The notes beneath the pieces are model-generated. The model had not been told where the DNA came from, did not search any database, and saw nothing but the letters and a program-made list of their open reading frames with translations. A DNA stretch of 36,481 nucleotides from contig NZ_MJGC01000080.1 of NCBI RefSeq assembly GCF_001746915.1, positions 1-36,481 on the forward strand. The letters are read 5' to 3'. A program made the position numbers and the translations under genes. How positions within the stretch are numbered: the stretch's first letter is position 1; each line of letters opens with the position of its first letter. Below are positions 1 through 7,772 of the stretch, piece after piece. This DNA comes from Desertifilum tharense IPPAS B-1220. GTDB taxonomy: Bacteria > Cyanobacteriota > Cyanobacteriia > Cyanobacteriales > Desertifilaceae.

Positions 1-1
1 A

Positions 2-166
2 GGGGCAGACGACTATATCACCAAGCCGTTTACCTGGGAAGAGTTAAAAGCGGCTATTACTACCCGTCTTGCCAAACAAACCAGCGTCTCTCAACTGCAC
101 GACAAAATCCAAGAACTCCAGCAACTCCCTCTTCTCCTAAGCGCCCATTCCGGAATAATGCTTTAA
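2..166 (+). CDS. Response regulator, C-terminal part (partial, cut by window start)
   Basis: Only the last 54 codons are present, with the stop at 164-166. The translation begins GADDYITKPF, the end of a CheY-like receiver domain. The Lys in TKPF is the conserved lysine that contacts the phosphorylated Asp. Helix 5 (WEELKAAITTRL) follows, then a short tail rich in Gln and Leu. Nothing after the receiver looks like a DNA-binding output, so it may be a receiver-only protein or carry its other domains upstream of the window. The last 30 bases overlap the 3' end of the ABC permease gene on the opposite strand. Confidence 0.8.
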   Translation, partial: GADDYITKPFTWEELKAAITTRLAKQTSVSQLHDKIQELQQLPLLLSAHSGIML

Positions 167-925
167 GCCTTTGCGCCACAACCAGCGATTTAAGACAAAA
201 AATAAGCTTCCCCAACCCACAATTACGGCAGACGCTTGCAGGAGATTGACGGGTAAACCCACCAGTAAAGCTGCCGGAAAGTAGACGAGGTAGGGAAAAG
301 GCGTCCATTCTACCACCAGTCGAACCGTGGGGGGAAAGACATCTAAAGGGGCAACAATGCCGGAAAGAAATAGATAGATGAAAAACCAAAATTGCTCAAT
401 GGCACTTGCCCTTTCTGTCCAAAAGGCTAGGAGAGCAAAAGTATATTGCATCAAAAAGCGTAAAGCAAAGGCGATCGCAACACTCACTAAAAATAAAATG
501 ATATTCCTGAGCGGCGGCAACCACAGTGCTTGAGGATATAACACAAAGAATAAAATCAATAATCCCAGAGCGAACGGCAGCCGCGCCACCCGTTCCCCCA
601 GATGAGCGGCGACATGACGCCAAACGGGATCGATCGGTTGTAATAATAGCGGAGAGAGCTTGCCTTGAATGACTTCTTTTTCAAATTCCCAAATCACCCA
701 AACAACGGTGAATTGGCGCACCATAAACACTGCCAAAAAGTAGCGGATAAAATCCAAGGGAGATAAGCCAAAGGTGCCTTCCTGAGCGGCTTGTACCCAA
801 ACTCCCATTAAAATTAAAGGCAGGCTACCCGATAGCGCCCACAGCAGTAACTCCGCCCGATATTCCAGCATATAGGCGTAGTAAGTTACCAGCAAGGCGC
901 GGGCAACTTCGAGAATTCTGCTCAT
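137..925 (-). CDS. ABC-2 type exporter, membrane permease subunit
   Basis: This 262-aa integral membrane protein has about six hydrophobic segments. One is near the N-terminus (LLLWALSGSLPLILMGVW), several are central (FALGLLILFFVLYP, IILFLVSVAIAFALRF, FWFFIYLFLSGIVAPLDVFPP), and one is near the C-terminus. The pattern matches the uncharacterised ABC-2 permeases of the COG4587 type, which pair with a NatA-like ATPase to export an unknown substrate. Its ATG overlaps the TGA of the upstream ATPase gene in a four-base ATGA, so the two are probably translationally coupled. Such systems usually have a second permease (COG3694 type). None is seen here, because a convergent response-regulator gene follows directly. 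Substrate unknown. Confidence 0.85.
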   Translation of the reverse strand: MSRILEVARALLVTYYAYMLEYRAELLLWALSGSLPLILMGVWVQAAQEGTFGLSPLDFIRYFLAVFMVRQFTVVWVIWEFEKEVIQGKLSPLLLQPIDPVWRHVAAHLGERVARLPFALGLLILFFVLYPQALWLPPLRNIILFLVSVAIAFALRFLMQYTFALLAFWTERASAIEQFWFFIYLFLSGIVAPLDVFPPTVRLVVEWTPFPYLVYFPAALLVGLPVNLLQASAVIVGWGSLFFVLNRWLWRKGLKHYSGMGA

Positions 926-1905
926 CCTACAACCCCCGTGCGGAATACCCGCCCAATCACCTCTTCAATGGGAGGATCGGTGACGGTGAGATCGATAACC
1001 TTTAACTGGGCTAAAATCTGGGCGACGCTGCGGGTTAACTCTTCGCGCTGTACCAAAAAGCGCACGACTTGACCGTTAATGGCTTCAATTTCCCCATACT
1101 GCGAGAGTTTATCGGTGGGACAGCCTGGAGCAAGTTCGACTTTCACTTCCCGGTAGGGGGCAAAGCGTTCGAGCAAGCCTTCTAAGCTGCCATCATAAAC
1201 CAGTTGACCGGCATGGATGAGTAAAACGCGCTTGCACAAGGCCGTGATATCGGCCATATAGTGGCTGGTCAACAAAACTGTGGCTTGGTAGCGTTGATTG
1301 TATTCGCGCAAAAATTCCCGCACGCTGACTTGAGCGTTCACATCTAAGCCAAGAGTGGGTTCGTCTAAAAACAGGACTTGCGGCTGGTGGAGTAACGCCG
1401 CGAGTAATTCCGCTTTCATGCGTTCTCCTAGGGAGAGTTTGCGGATGGGTTGGTTGAGTTTCCCCTCTAGGGATAGCATTTCAGTCAGTTCGCCAACGCG
1501 ATCGCGAAAGCTGCGCTCTGATAAGTTATAAACGGCAGCATTAATTCGCAGAGAATCCATTGCGGGCAAATCCCAAAGCAGTTGCTGTTTTTGCCCCATC
1601 ACCAGGGTAATTTGCTTTAAAAAAGCAGCTTGGCGGCGAAACGGAACTTGACCTGCGACTCGCACCTGTCCGCTAGAAGGATGAATCAATCCCGTTAGCA
1701 TTTTTAGGGTGGTCGTTTTTCCGGCCCCATTAGCCCCTAAAAAACCAACCACTTCGCCCGGTGCAATCTCAAACGAAACATCCTGCACGGCCTTAATTTC
1801 GCGATAGGTGCGGCGAAAAAAGTGGCGCAAGGTTCCTGATAATCCCGGTTCTTTGACTGCCACCGGGTAAACCTTGGTGAGGTTTTGAACCAAAATAATC
1901 GACAT
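922..1905 (-). CDS. ABC transporter ATP-binding subunit (NatA/COG4586-like)
   Basis: This 327-aa cytoplasmic ATPase contains Walker A GANGAGKTT, a degenerate signature LSLGER, Walker B VLFLDEP and the switch His in LLTSH. About 40 residues precede the usual ABC core (KEPGLSGTLRHFF...), as in COG4586 ATPases of putative exporters. I chose the ATG at 1905 (MSIILVQNL). A TTG further upstream at 1947 would add 14 residues that look non-conserved. The gene overlaps the permease downstream by four bases and forms an operon with it. The C-terminal roughly 90 residues resemble the regulatory domain of such subunits. Substrate cannot be inferred. Confidence 0.9.
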   Translation of the reverse strand: MSIILVQNLTKVYPVAVKEPGLSGTLRHFFRRTYREIKAVQDVSFEIAPGEVVGFLGANGAGKTTTLKMLTGLIHPSSGQVRVAGQVPFRRQAAFLKQITLVMGQKQQLLWDLPAMDSLRINAAVYNLSERSFRDRVGELTEMLSLEGKLNQPIRKLSLGERMKAELLAALLHQPQVLFLDEPTLGLDVNAQVSVREFLREYNQRYQATVLLTSHYMADITALCKRVLLIHAGQLVYDGSLEGLLERFAPYREVKVELAPGCPTDKLSQYGEIEAINGQVVRFLVQREELTRSVAQILAQLKVIDLTVTDPPIEEVIGRVFRTGVVG

Positions 1906-2057
1906 AAATTTTACGGCGTTGGGGAAATCCCACGGCAACCCAATCAATGGAGCGATCCCTCAAATCTTAGCGAATTGAGGGAGAGAAACTCGCCTTATCG
2001 TAACTTTTAGCGGGGAAAGCCACGCTCTACCCTCTGACGGAAGAGCCATCGGGACGC

Positions 2058-2297
2058 TCATCGCGTCATCCAGTTAACCGTGCGTAGCCATTGCCAAACC
2101 CCGGTTTGTCGCCGGACTGTGACCCCCTTGCTATGTTCTGAAACAACTTCGTATAACTCTTCTGTTGTAAAGTCGTAACCGAGTTCTTGGGCAACCTTGA
2201 CAAATTCCTGCGGATTGCCTGCGGTTCGGAACTTCTCGCGAAGTTCGGTGCCATAGGTTACGTCTTCTAAGAATCTGCTAGCGCTTTCGATGGACAT
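2058..2297 (-). CDS. Stand-alone Nif11-domain small protein
   Basis: A 79-aa protein beginning MSIESASRFLEDV. The stretch up to about residue 53 (LREKF...NPQEFVKVAQELGYDFTTEELYEVV) matches the Nif11 / Nif11-like leader domain. This domain is found near nitrogen-fixation genes and as the leader of many cyanobacterial RiPP precursors. Here there is no Gly-Gly cleavage site and no Cys/Ser/Thr-rich core: the tail is basic and Trp-rich (VWQWLRTVNW). No modifying enzyme lies nearby. I therefore read it as a free-standing Nif11 protein of unknown role. The start is set by an excellent Shine-Dalgarno, AAGGAGAGG, about seven bases before the ATG at 2297. A longer reading to 2357 ignores that site. It is divergent from rpsU. 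Confidence 0.85.
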   Translation of the reverse strand: MSIESASRFLEDVTYGTELREKFRTAGNPQEFVKVAQELGYDFTTEELYEVVSEHSKGVTVRRQTGVWQWLRTVNWMTR

Positions 2298-2539
2298 GAT
2301 TTCGCCTCTCCTTACCAGTTCTGAGATTGCGCTTATTCGCAAACATAGAGTACCCAAAAATCAGAAGAATGTGGTGTTCTTTGGCGTTAAACTCAACTCC
2401 TAGGATGCTTCACTGAGCTAGAGCATAGCAGCGACTTCCAAGGCAATGCTCTAGCCCGGTTGGGAAACCTGCCGCGTTAAATCCGTCAGGGGCTAGGTAT
2501 ATACTAGATAAGAGTAACGGGTTGGAGTACCACCCCTAA

Positions 2540-2716
2540 GCGCGAAAACCCAGCATCACAAAGCCAGATATCCCCCTGTGGGATGCGGAGGGCTATCTGT
2601 GGAGGGAATCCAAAACTTCTTAGTCCGAAGACTGAAGGCAAATCCCGGTGAAGCAGGAAGCATCGAGGGTTTTACCTCGACACCGTAGGCTCAATGTAGT
2701 AATTCAAGGAGAAAGA
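2540..2716 (+). promoter_or_regulatory. Structured 5' leader of rpsU (candidate regulatory or relic RNA)
   Basis: The DNA before rpsU can fold repeatedly. ATCCC/GGGAT pair at about 2570-2584. CTTC..AGTC/GACT-GAAG pair around a CGAA loop at 2616-2637. TCGAGG/CCTCGA pair around GTTTTA at 2663-2680. The segment GGTGAAGCAGGAAGC just before the last hairpin resembles, from memory, the motif at the 3' end of IS200/IS605 tnpB genes in cyanobacteria. A weak promoter (TTAAAT, 17 bp, TATACT at 2500-2505) lies upstream. Whether this is a ribosomal-protein leader, a separate small RNA or a transposon relic cannot be settled from the sequence alone. Confidence 0.4.
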
Positions 2717-2896
2717 ATGACTCAAGTTGTAATTGGTGAAAATGAAGGTATTGATTCGGCTTTACGTCGGTTTAAGCGCCAAGTCTCCAAAGCTGGGATT
2801 TTGGCAGATGTAAAAAGCCGTCGTCATTTTGAAACGCCCTTAGAAAAGCGCAAGCGCAAGCTGGTGGCTGCTAGACGGAAACGCCGGATGCGTTAA
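2717..2896 (+). CDS. rpsU: 30S ribosomal protein S21
   Basis: This 59-aa very basic protein begins MTQVVIGENEGIDSALRRFK and ends in a run of Arg and Lys (RKRKLVAARRKRRMR). Both length and sequence are typical of cyanobacterial bS21, a small-subunit protein near the mRNA-16S rRNA contact. The start is fixed by AAGGAG seven bases upstream of the ATG at 2717. An upstream in-frame GTG would add 23 residues unlike S21. It stands alone, divergent from the Nif11 gene, and is preceded by an unusually structured leader that may regulate it. No defects seen. Confidence 0.97.
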   Translation: MTQVVIGENEGIDSALRRFKRQVSKAGILADVKSRRHFETPLEKRKRKLVAARRKRRMR

Positions 2897-3003
2897 GTTG
2901 GTCTTTGTGATTCGCGTAGTTTGTGAAGCACGCAGCAGGCTTTGGTTGATTGACTGCTGAGTGTGTATTCCCGAAAAATTTAGTTTTTAGACGCAGCGCT
3001 GGT

Positions 3004-3039
3004 AGCGGGCATCCTCTGGATATTACGGGGATGTCCGCT
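3004..3039. terminator. Hairpin between convergent rpsU and GTPase genes
   Basis: An 11-bp stem (AGCGGGCATCC with GGATGTCCGCT, one G-U pair) encloses a 14-base loop. It spans the stop codon of the minus-strand GTPase gene and lies 107 bp after rpsU. There is no perfect T-run on the plus side. On the minus side an AT-rich stretch follows about 20 bases later. It is likely to serve as a shared terminator of the two convergent genes, but this is inferred. Confidence 0.5.
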
Positions 3040-4483
3040 TGGCTTGGGTAGCACTTTTAGCATTCCAGTCTAATTTAGCCCAGAGTTCATCTTTAATCCG
3101 GTTGAGGATTGAGGTTTCATCTAGGGAGGACAGGATATGGCTAACGACGGCTTTCGGGCCATCAGGCCCCCAAGTGGCTCCATTGGCGAGGTAAGCTTTC
3201 GTGACTTGTCCAATGCCATAGGAAGAGACGCCGGCAACGGCAGCTTGGGCGATCGCAACGGAGACATAAGGCGCTAACGCTGCGCCCCCAGTGGCGGGTG
3301 TCGCGAGTCCGAGGAGGCTTTTGAGGGAACTTAACCCCAAATTTGCCAACAGTTCGCTAGCGCTAATGCCCCCCATTGCGATCGCAATTTTTTGTAGTAA
3401 CCCAACGGCTCCCTGTTGAGTCATCGCAATCCCATACAGTTTAGATAGGGTTAAAATCATTGCCACATCAACCGTAGCCGAACTCAGTACATCAACTACT
3501 GTAATTGGGTTGAGGGCGGTGGCGAGAGACTTGGCCATCACGCCATTCCAAATTGTACGGTCGGCACTTTGTTCGCGAATTTCCATCTTGCGCTGGACTA
3601 ACTGCTCGTTCACCTCATCGGCGTAGAGCATACTATTGAGCGCCACTAGAGATTTGCCTTCTCGATCCAAAATCTCCAATATTTTGAGCTTTAACGCCTG
3701 TACCTGGGGCGTTCCCCGAACCAGTTGGACAAAGCGCGAACCATCCGGACGCTGCACGGGTTGGGCGACAAGGGGGGAAGCGGCGGCCATGACAATTTCA
3801 TCTGGCGAGAGCAACTCGCGCACCCGTTCGTCCCGAATTTTGTGGTAAATGGCGATCCGATCGGTATCGGGATACTGGTCAATCTTATTAAAAACCAGAA
3901 TCATCGGCTTGCTCGCCGTCCGCAACTGCGAAAGGGCTTCGTATTCCACCTTAGTGATATCGCCTGCAATCACAAAGAGAATTAAATCCACCTGTTTGGC
4001 GACAGCGTGCGCTAAGACGGCCCGTTGTTCCCCGCGTACTTCATCAATTCCGGGGGTATCTAAAAGCTGAATTTGACAGTTTCCCTGACCTTTGAGGGTG
4101 ACGCGGACAATATCGCCGCATTCTCCTTCTAGCGGCTCTCGATCGACGCTCCAGTCCGCGCGATGAATTTCTTGGGTAATGCCGTGGGTGGGGCCTGTGG
4201 CGAACAGGTCTTTACCCAAGAGGGCGTTAAGCACCGAAGACTTACCTCTGCCCACCATGCCAAAAACGGCGATGTGAACGCAACTGCGCTCTAGCTTGTC
4301 TAGCATTACCTCTAGACCTTGAATTTGAGCTTCTAAGCCGAGACGCTCTTTTTCGGTGAGGTCGAGATTTACAACCAGTTCGTGTAAGGCGTCTTGGGCT
4401 TGTTTGTAATTCAGTTCTTCCTGAATTTCGGTAAAGCTAAACAGAGCATCTTCGAGGTCGCGATCGAAATCTGTGGATGGCAT
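3023..4483 (-). CDS. Dynamin/Era-like GTPase with DUF697-type C-terminal region
   Basis: This 486-aa protein has an N-terminal coiled-coil-prone segment (1-65) followed by a GTPase domain. The P-loop is GMVGRGKS (75-82), G3 is DTPG (142-145) and G4 is NKID (199-202). The C-terminal third holds hydrophobic helices (VDVAMILTLSKLYGIAMTQQGAVGLLQ, then Gly/Ala-rich segments), as in DUF697/YcjF-like membrane-associated GTPases, which are common in cyanobacteria with unknown function. The start ATG at 4483 has only a weak ribosome site. The neighbouring unknown gene upstream lies on the same strand, 80 bp away, and may be cotranscribed. I infer peripheral or integral membrane attachment. No physiological role can be assigned. 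Confidence 0.9.
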   Translation of the reverse strand: MPSTDFDRDLEDALFSFTEIQEELNYKQAQDALHELVVNLDLTEKERLGLEAQIQGLEVMLDKLERSCVHIAVFGMVGRGKSSVLNALLGKDLFATGPTHGITQEIHRADWSVDREPLEGECGDIVRVTLKGQGNCQIQLLDTPGIDEVRGEQRAVLAHAVAKQVDLILFVIAGDITKVEYEALSQLRTASKPMILVFNKIDQYPDTDRIAIYHKIRDERVRELLSPDEIVMAAASPLVAQPVQRPDGSRFVQLVRGTPQVQALKLKILEILDREGKSLVALNSMLYADEVNEQLVQRKMEIREQSADRTIWNGVMAKSLATALNPITVVDVLSSATVDVAMILTLSKLYGIAMTQQGAVGLLQKIAIAMGGISASELLANLGLSSLKSLLGLATPATGGAALAPYVSVAIAQAAVAGVSSYGIGQVTKAYLANGATWGPDGPKAVVSHILSSLDETSILNRIKDELWAKLDWNAKSATQAKRTSP

Positions 4484-4563
4484 GAAAACAGAACCAGGCT
4501 CTCAAGAATTCAATCTCCTTCTAGTTTAGCTTGTTCGCACGCGCCAAGGCTGGGAGAAGAGGA

Positions 4564-5847
4564 TTAACGCAGCAGCGAGAGGTCTAATGAGCCAAAGTGG
4601 GTACTTAAGGCGACGTTCATGTTTTCTAGGGCGTAGACTAACCACTGAATGGCGTCCTGGTTATAGGTTTCGTAGTGGTTGTACAGGATGGAAAGGCGTT
4701 TTTCTAGGTAGGGTTTGACTTTGCGACAGATCAGGACGATTTTCAGTAGAATTCCGGTGGTTAAGGTTGCGCCCAAGTTGGCCACAAGGTCAATAAAGAC
4801 GAAGTGGTGGGGGCGTTCGCGACTTTCAACCACGAGGAAGTTTAAAAGCTGGCTACAAGTTCTGACGACTAAGAAGTCGCTGAGTTTTTGCGAGTCGCTT
4901 TGGGGGATGGTGTGGTTGAGGTAGTTGTAAAGCTGGTTGTTAAATTGGCGGTTGCCGTAGTCTGGGCTGATGGAGGAGGTGAGGTATTGGTAGAGGTTGT
5001 CTTTGTAGTCTTTGAAGGAGCGCGTTTGGCTGGTATGGGTGATGAAGCTTTGAGCGAGATCTCGGTAGGTGTAGGAGCCTTCTACTTTACCGATAAAGTG
5101 CTTGACGGCGATGTTGAGTTCGCGATCGCTCAATAAGGTGGGGTTGTGCGCGGGAACGATGATCCGCGAGGCTCCTCCCGGTTGGCGGGCCATTTGCGAT
5201 CGCCTTACCTGATAGGTGACGTATTGGGACAGATCGACTTCAAATTGGCGCTGTTTTTGCGATTGAATTTGCCGGACAGTTTGTTGCTGTTCGTAGGTAC
5301 TTTCTTCGCTTAACAAACAGTGGGCGTAAAGATAGGGGTAACGGTGGATGAGGTTGCCTAGGGGTTGGGGTTCTTCCTGGGCAACGCGAGTCTCTGCGGC
5401 TTCGCTGAGAACTTGGGCAAGGCGGCGGAGGGTGAGAAACTGCTCGCTTTGTACAAATTGATGGACGAGCAGGCGCAGGCGTCGGGTAGAGCGAAGATGA
5501 ACGGCGGCATTAAGACCGTTATTCGTGGTATAGCGATCGAACAAAGCCACGAGTTCTGGGATGGCGGTATGCATTTGAGAATGCGTGCGCCAATGATTAA
5601 TCAGGATATGACAGCATCGGTTTAAGACAAACTTGAAGTCTTGTTCGGCAAACTTGGATGCGGTGACTTGATTGAGAGCTGCGATCGCCTGAGCGTCTGG
5701 ATAGCCTAGCCCGTCAATGAATAAAGCGCGAAAACGGTCAATAAGTTGAGCTGGCGATTCAGTTTGCACGCAATTGAGCAGGTGATCGTAGATCCGTTGC
5801 TCCTCAACTGATGTGTTTCGATTATATCTATCCAATAAAGTAGCCAC
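4564..5847 (-). CDS. Conserved-looking cytoplasmic protein of unknown function
   Basis: This 427-aa protein starts at a GTG (5845-5847) with a purine-rich AGGGGGG about nine bases upstream. I do not recognise a family. It has no signal peptide or clear membrane span and is predicted to be largely alpha-helical. An N-terminal helical part contains FVLNRCCHILINHW. A central linker (VRRSQMARQPGG) precedes LSDRELNIAVKHFIGKVEGSYTYRDLA, and a C-terminal helical part contains FVFIDLVANLGATLTTGILLKIV. Coding character is good (no internal stops over 1.28 kb, HIP1 sites, codon use like its neighbours). It lies just upstream of the GTPase gene on the same strand, so the two may work together, but that is only context. 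Confidence 0.8.
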   Translation of the reverse strand: MATLLDRYNRNTSVEEQRIYDHLLNCVQTESPAQLIDRFRALFIDGLGYPDAQAIAALNQVTASKFAEQDFKFVLNRCCHILINHWRTHSQMHTAIPELVALFDRYTTNNGLNAAVHLRSTRRLRLLVHQFVQSEQFLTLRRLAQVLSEAAETRVAQEEPQPLGNLIHRYPYLYAHCLLSEESTYEQQQTVRQIQSQKQRQFEVDLSQYVTYQVRRSQMARQPGGASRIIVPAHNPTLLSDRELNIAVKHFIGKVEGSYTYRDLAQSFITHTSQTRSFKDYKDNLYQYLTSSISPDYGNRQFNNQLYNYLNHTIPQSDSQKLSDFLVVRTCSQLLNFLVVESRERPHHFVFIDLVANLGATLTTGILLKIVLICRKVKPYLEKRLSILYNHYETYNQDAIQWLVYALENMNVALSTHFGSLDLSLLR

Positions 5848-6416
5848 TTGATTAGCCCCCCTACACTGGAACCGCAGGGTTAAGCCCTATACTGCTGTCG
5901 CATTGGAATCTCTACATGCTTTCGCTTTAGACTCAGTTTGTCCCAACCTATAGGGATAGGGAAAGTTGCCCGAATCGTTAACTGGAACGAGTTTATCGTC
6001 TGCACCCCGCCTAATCATAGCTGCAACCGTTCCTCACACAGTATTTTATCTCGACAAGATTTTAGCTGAGTGTGACCCTATTTCCAAATTGGTGTAACTT
6101 AAATCACCCCCTCGATTGACTGCTTTTAAAGCTTAAAAAATAGTTTACTATTCTCCAATATAAAAGCAGTTGCTTGAACTGCAAATCCGGGAGATTTCAC
6201 AGTGTCAAGGTGTAATAAACGAGTGGTGAAGTTGCTTGGCGGCTCCTCATTCCTATTCACTAGGGTCGCATATTTAACCAGACTCTGGCTTAAAGAGATA
6301 TTGAAGATATGATAGTTACCCGATAGGTCTTTATAAAGAAACTGTAAAGCATAGGGGGTCTGATGTCAGCCCTTTTCCTGAAGCCCCCAAAATCTGTTTG
6401 AAACCCTGCCAGAACT
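5848..6416. other. Long intergenic region between divergent genes, before murF
   Basis: This 569-bp stretch without a convincing gene separates the unknown minus-strand gene from murF. It is AT-rich in the middle and contains an inverted repeat at 6119-6170 (listed separately). A possible -10 element TATGAT lies at 6308-6313, without a convincing -35. It could hold promoters for both genes and possibly a small RNA. I see no tRNA or known riboswitch. Confidence 0.5.
6119..6170. repeat. Nested inverted repeat
   Basis: A perfect 10-bp inverted repeat (ACTGCTTTTA at 6119-6128, TAAAAGCAGT at 6161-6170) encloses a second one, AATAGT-TT-ACTATT, at 6139-6152. A further CAGTT/AACTG hairpin (6167-6181) follows. 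It could be an RNA structure, an operator or a degenerate mobile repeat. It is not followed by a T-run. Confidence 0.55.
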
Positions 6417-7772
6417 ATGAGCATGTTTGATGAATTAACGGTGTCTAAAGTTACAAATGCTTTGAAAGCGAATCCTTTCAAAGTTGCAAAAGATACACTA
6501 CTTATACCAGTTATTGGTGTAAATACGGATACGCGTTCGCTCCGTAGAGGCGAGTTATTTTTAGCTCTCCGTGGCGAGAAGTTTGACGGGCACAATTTTG
6601 TGGCGGAAGCGATCGCCAAAGGTGCAATAGCTGCAATTACCGACCATCAACTCCCCCTAGAAGTTCCCCAACTGATTGTGGAAGACACCCTAGCGGCTTA
6701 TCAAGCGTTGGGAACGTTGTGGCGATCGCAAGTCAATATCCCAATCGTTGCGGTAACGGGTTCGTGCGGCAAAACCACCACCAAAGAACTGATTGCTGCC
6801 GTTTTATCCACCCAAGGCAAAGTCTTAAAAACCCAAGCCAACTACAATAACGAGATTGGCGTCCCCAAAACCCTGCTAGAACTGACGCCCGATTGTCAGT
6901 ATGCAGTTATCGAAATGGCAATGCGAGGCAAAGGACAAATTGCCCTTCTCAGCCAAATTACTCAACCCACTATTGCGGTAATTACGAATGTGGGAACCGC
7001 GCACATCGGTTTACTCGGATCGGAACAAGCGATCGCCGAAGCCAAGTGCGAATTACTAGCCGAAATGCACCACCAGGGCATTGCTATTCTCAATCACGAT
7101 AATGCCAGATTAATGCAAACGGCTGCCCAAGTTTGGCAAGGAGAAACCCTCACCTACGGCTTAGAAGGAGGAGACTGTCAGGGAAAACTCCTCGATCCGG
7201 ATACACTCTTATTTGAAGGCGTGTCACTCCCTTTACCCCTACCAGGGCGTCATAATGCGTCTAACTACCTAGCCGCCCTAGCCGTTGCCAAAGTGTTGGG
7301 AATCGATTGGCGATCGCTTCAGCAGGGTTTGAAGGTAGAATTACCCTCCGGACGCGCCAAACGCCTAGAATTAGCCAACGATATTCTGATCTTAGATGAA
7401 ACCTATAATGCGGGCTTAGAGTCGATGCAGGCCGCCCTCCAACTCCTCGCCGAAACCCCAGGAAAGCGGCGAATTGCGGTACTTAGCACCATGAAAGAAT
7501 TAGGCGATCGCGCGGTTGAATTTCATCGCCGCGTTGGAGAAACGGCCAAAGCCCTGAACCTAGATGCTGTATTTGTACTGGTTAGCGATCCTGAAGCAGA
7601 AGCGATCGCCCAAGGGGCTGCGGGTTTACCCTGCGAAACCCTAACCACGCCTAGCGCTTTACTCCAGCGCTTGCAAGCTTTCGTGCAACCTGGCGATCGC
7701 CTCTTGTTTAAAGCCTCTCATTCCATCAGACTAGACCAAGTTGTCGAACAGTTTGCTAGATCCGAGGGCTAG
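6417..7772 (+). CDS. murF: UDP-N-acetylmuramoyl-tripeptide--D-alanyl-D-alanine ligase
   Basis: This 451-aa Mur ligase catalyses the ATP-dependent addition of D-Ala-D-Ala to UDP-MurNAc-tripeptide, the last cytoplasmic step of the peptidoglycan precursor. The N-terminal domain carries DTRSLRRGELFLALRGEKFDGHNF. The central domain has the ATP-binding P-loop GSCGKTTTKE (115-124) and NNEIGVP. AMRGKGQI and NVGTAHIG follow. The C-terminal domain has LDETYNAGLESM. Length is normal for the family. The ATG at 6417 has no clear Shine-Dalgarno, and a second ATG lies two codons later. The last 17 bp overlap the convergent Cys-repeat gene. No fusion or defect seen. Confidence 0.96.
   Translation: MSMFDELTVSKVTNALKANPFKVAKDTLLIPVIGVNTDTRSLRRGELFLALRGEKFDGHNFVAEAIAKGAIAAITDHQLPLEVPQLIVEDTLAAYQALGTLWRSQVNIPIVAVTGSCGKTTTKELIAAVLSTQGKVLKTQANYNNEIGVPKTLLELTPDCQYAVIEMAMRGKGQIALLSQITQPTIAVITNVGTAHIGLLGSEQAIAEAKCELLAEMHHQGIAILNHDNARLMQTAAQVWQGETLTYGLEGGDCQGKLLDPDTLLFEGVSLPLPLPGRHNASNYLAALAVAKVLGIDWRSLQQGLKVELPSGRAKRLELANDILILDETYNAGLESMQAALQLLAETPGKRRIAVLSTMKELGDRAVEFHRRVGETAKALNLDAVFVLVSDPEAEAIAQGAAGLPCETLTTPSALLQRLQAFVQPGDRLLFKASHSIRLDQVVEQFARSEG

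Noticed and set aside
4888..5136. An 82-codon plus-strand open frame antisense to the unknown 427-aa gene
   Set aside because: Val/Gly-rich shadow of the minus-strand gene, without a ribosome site.
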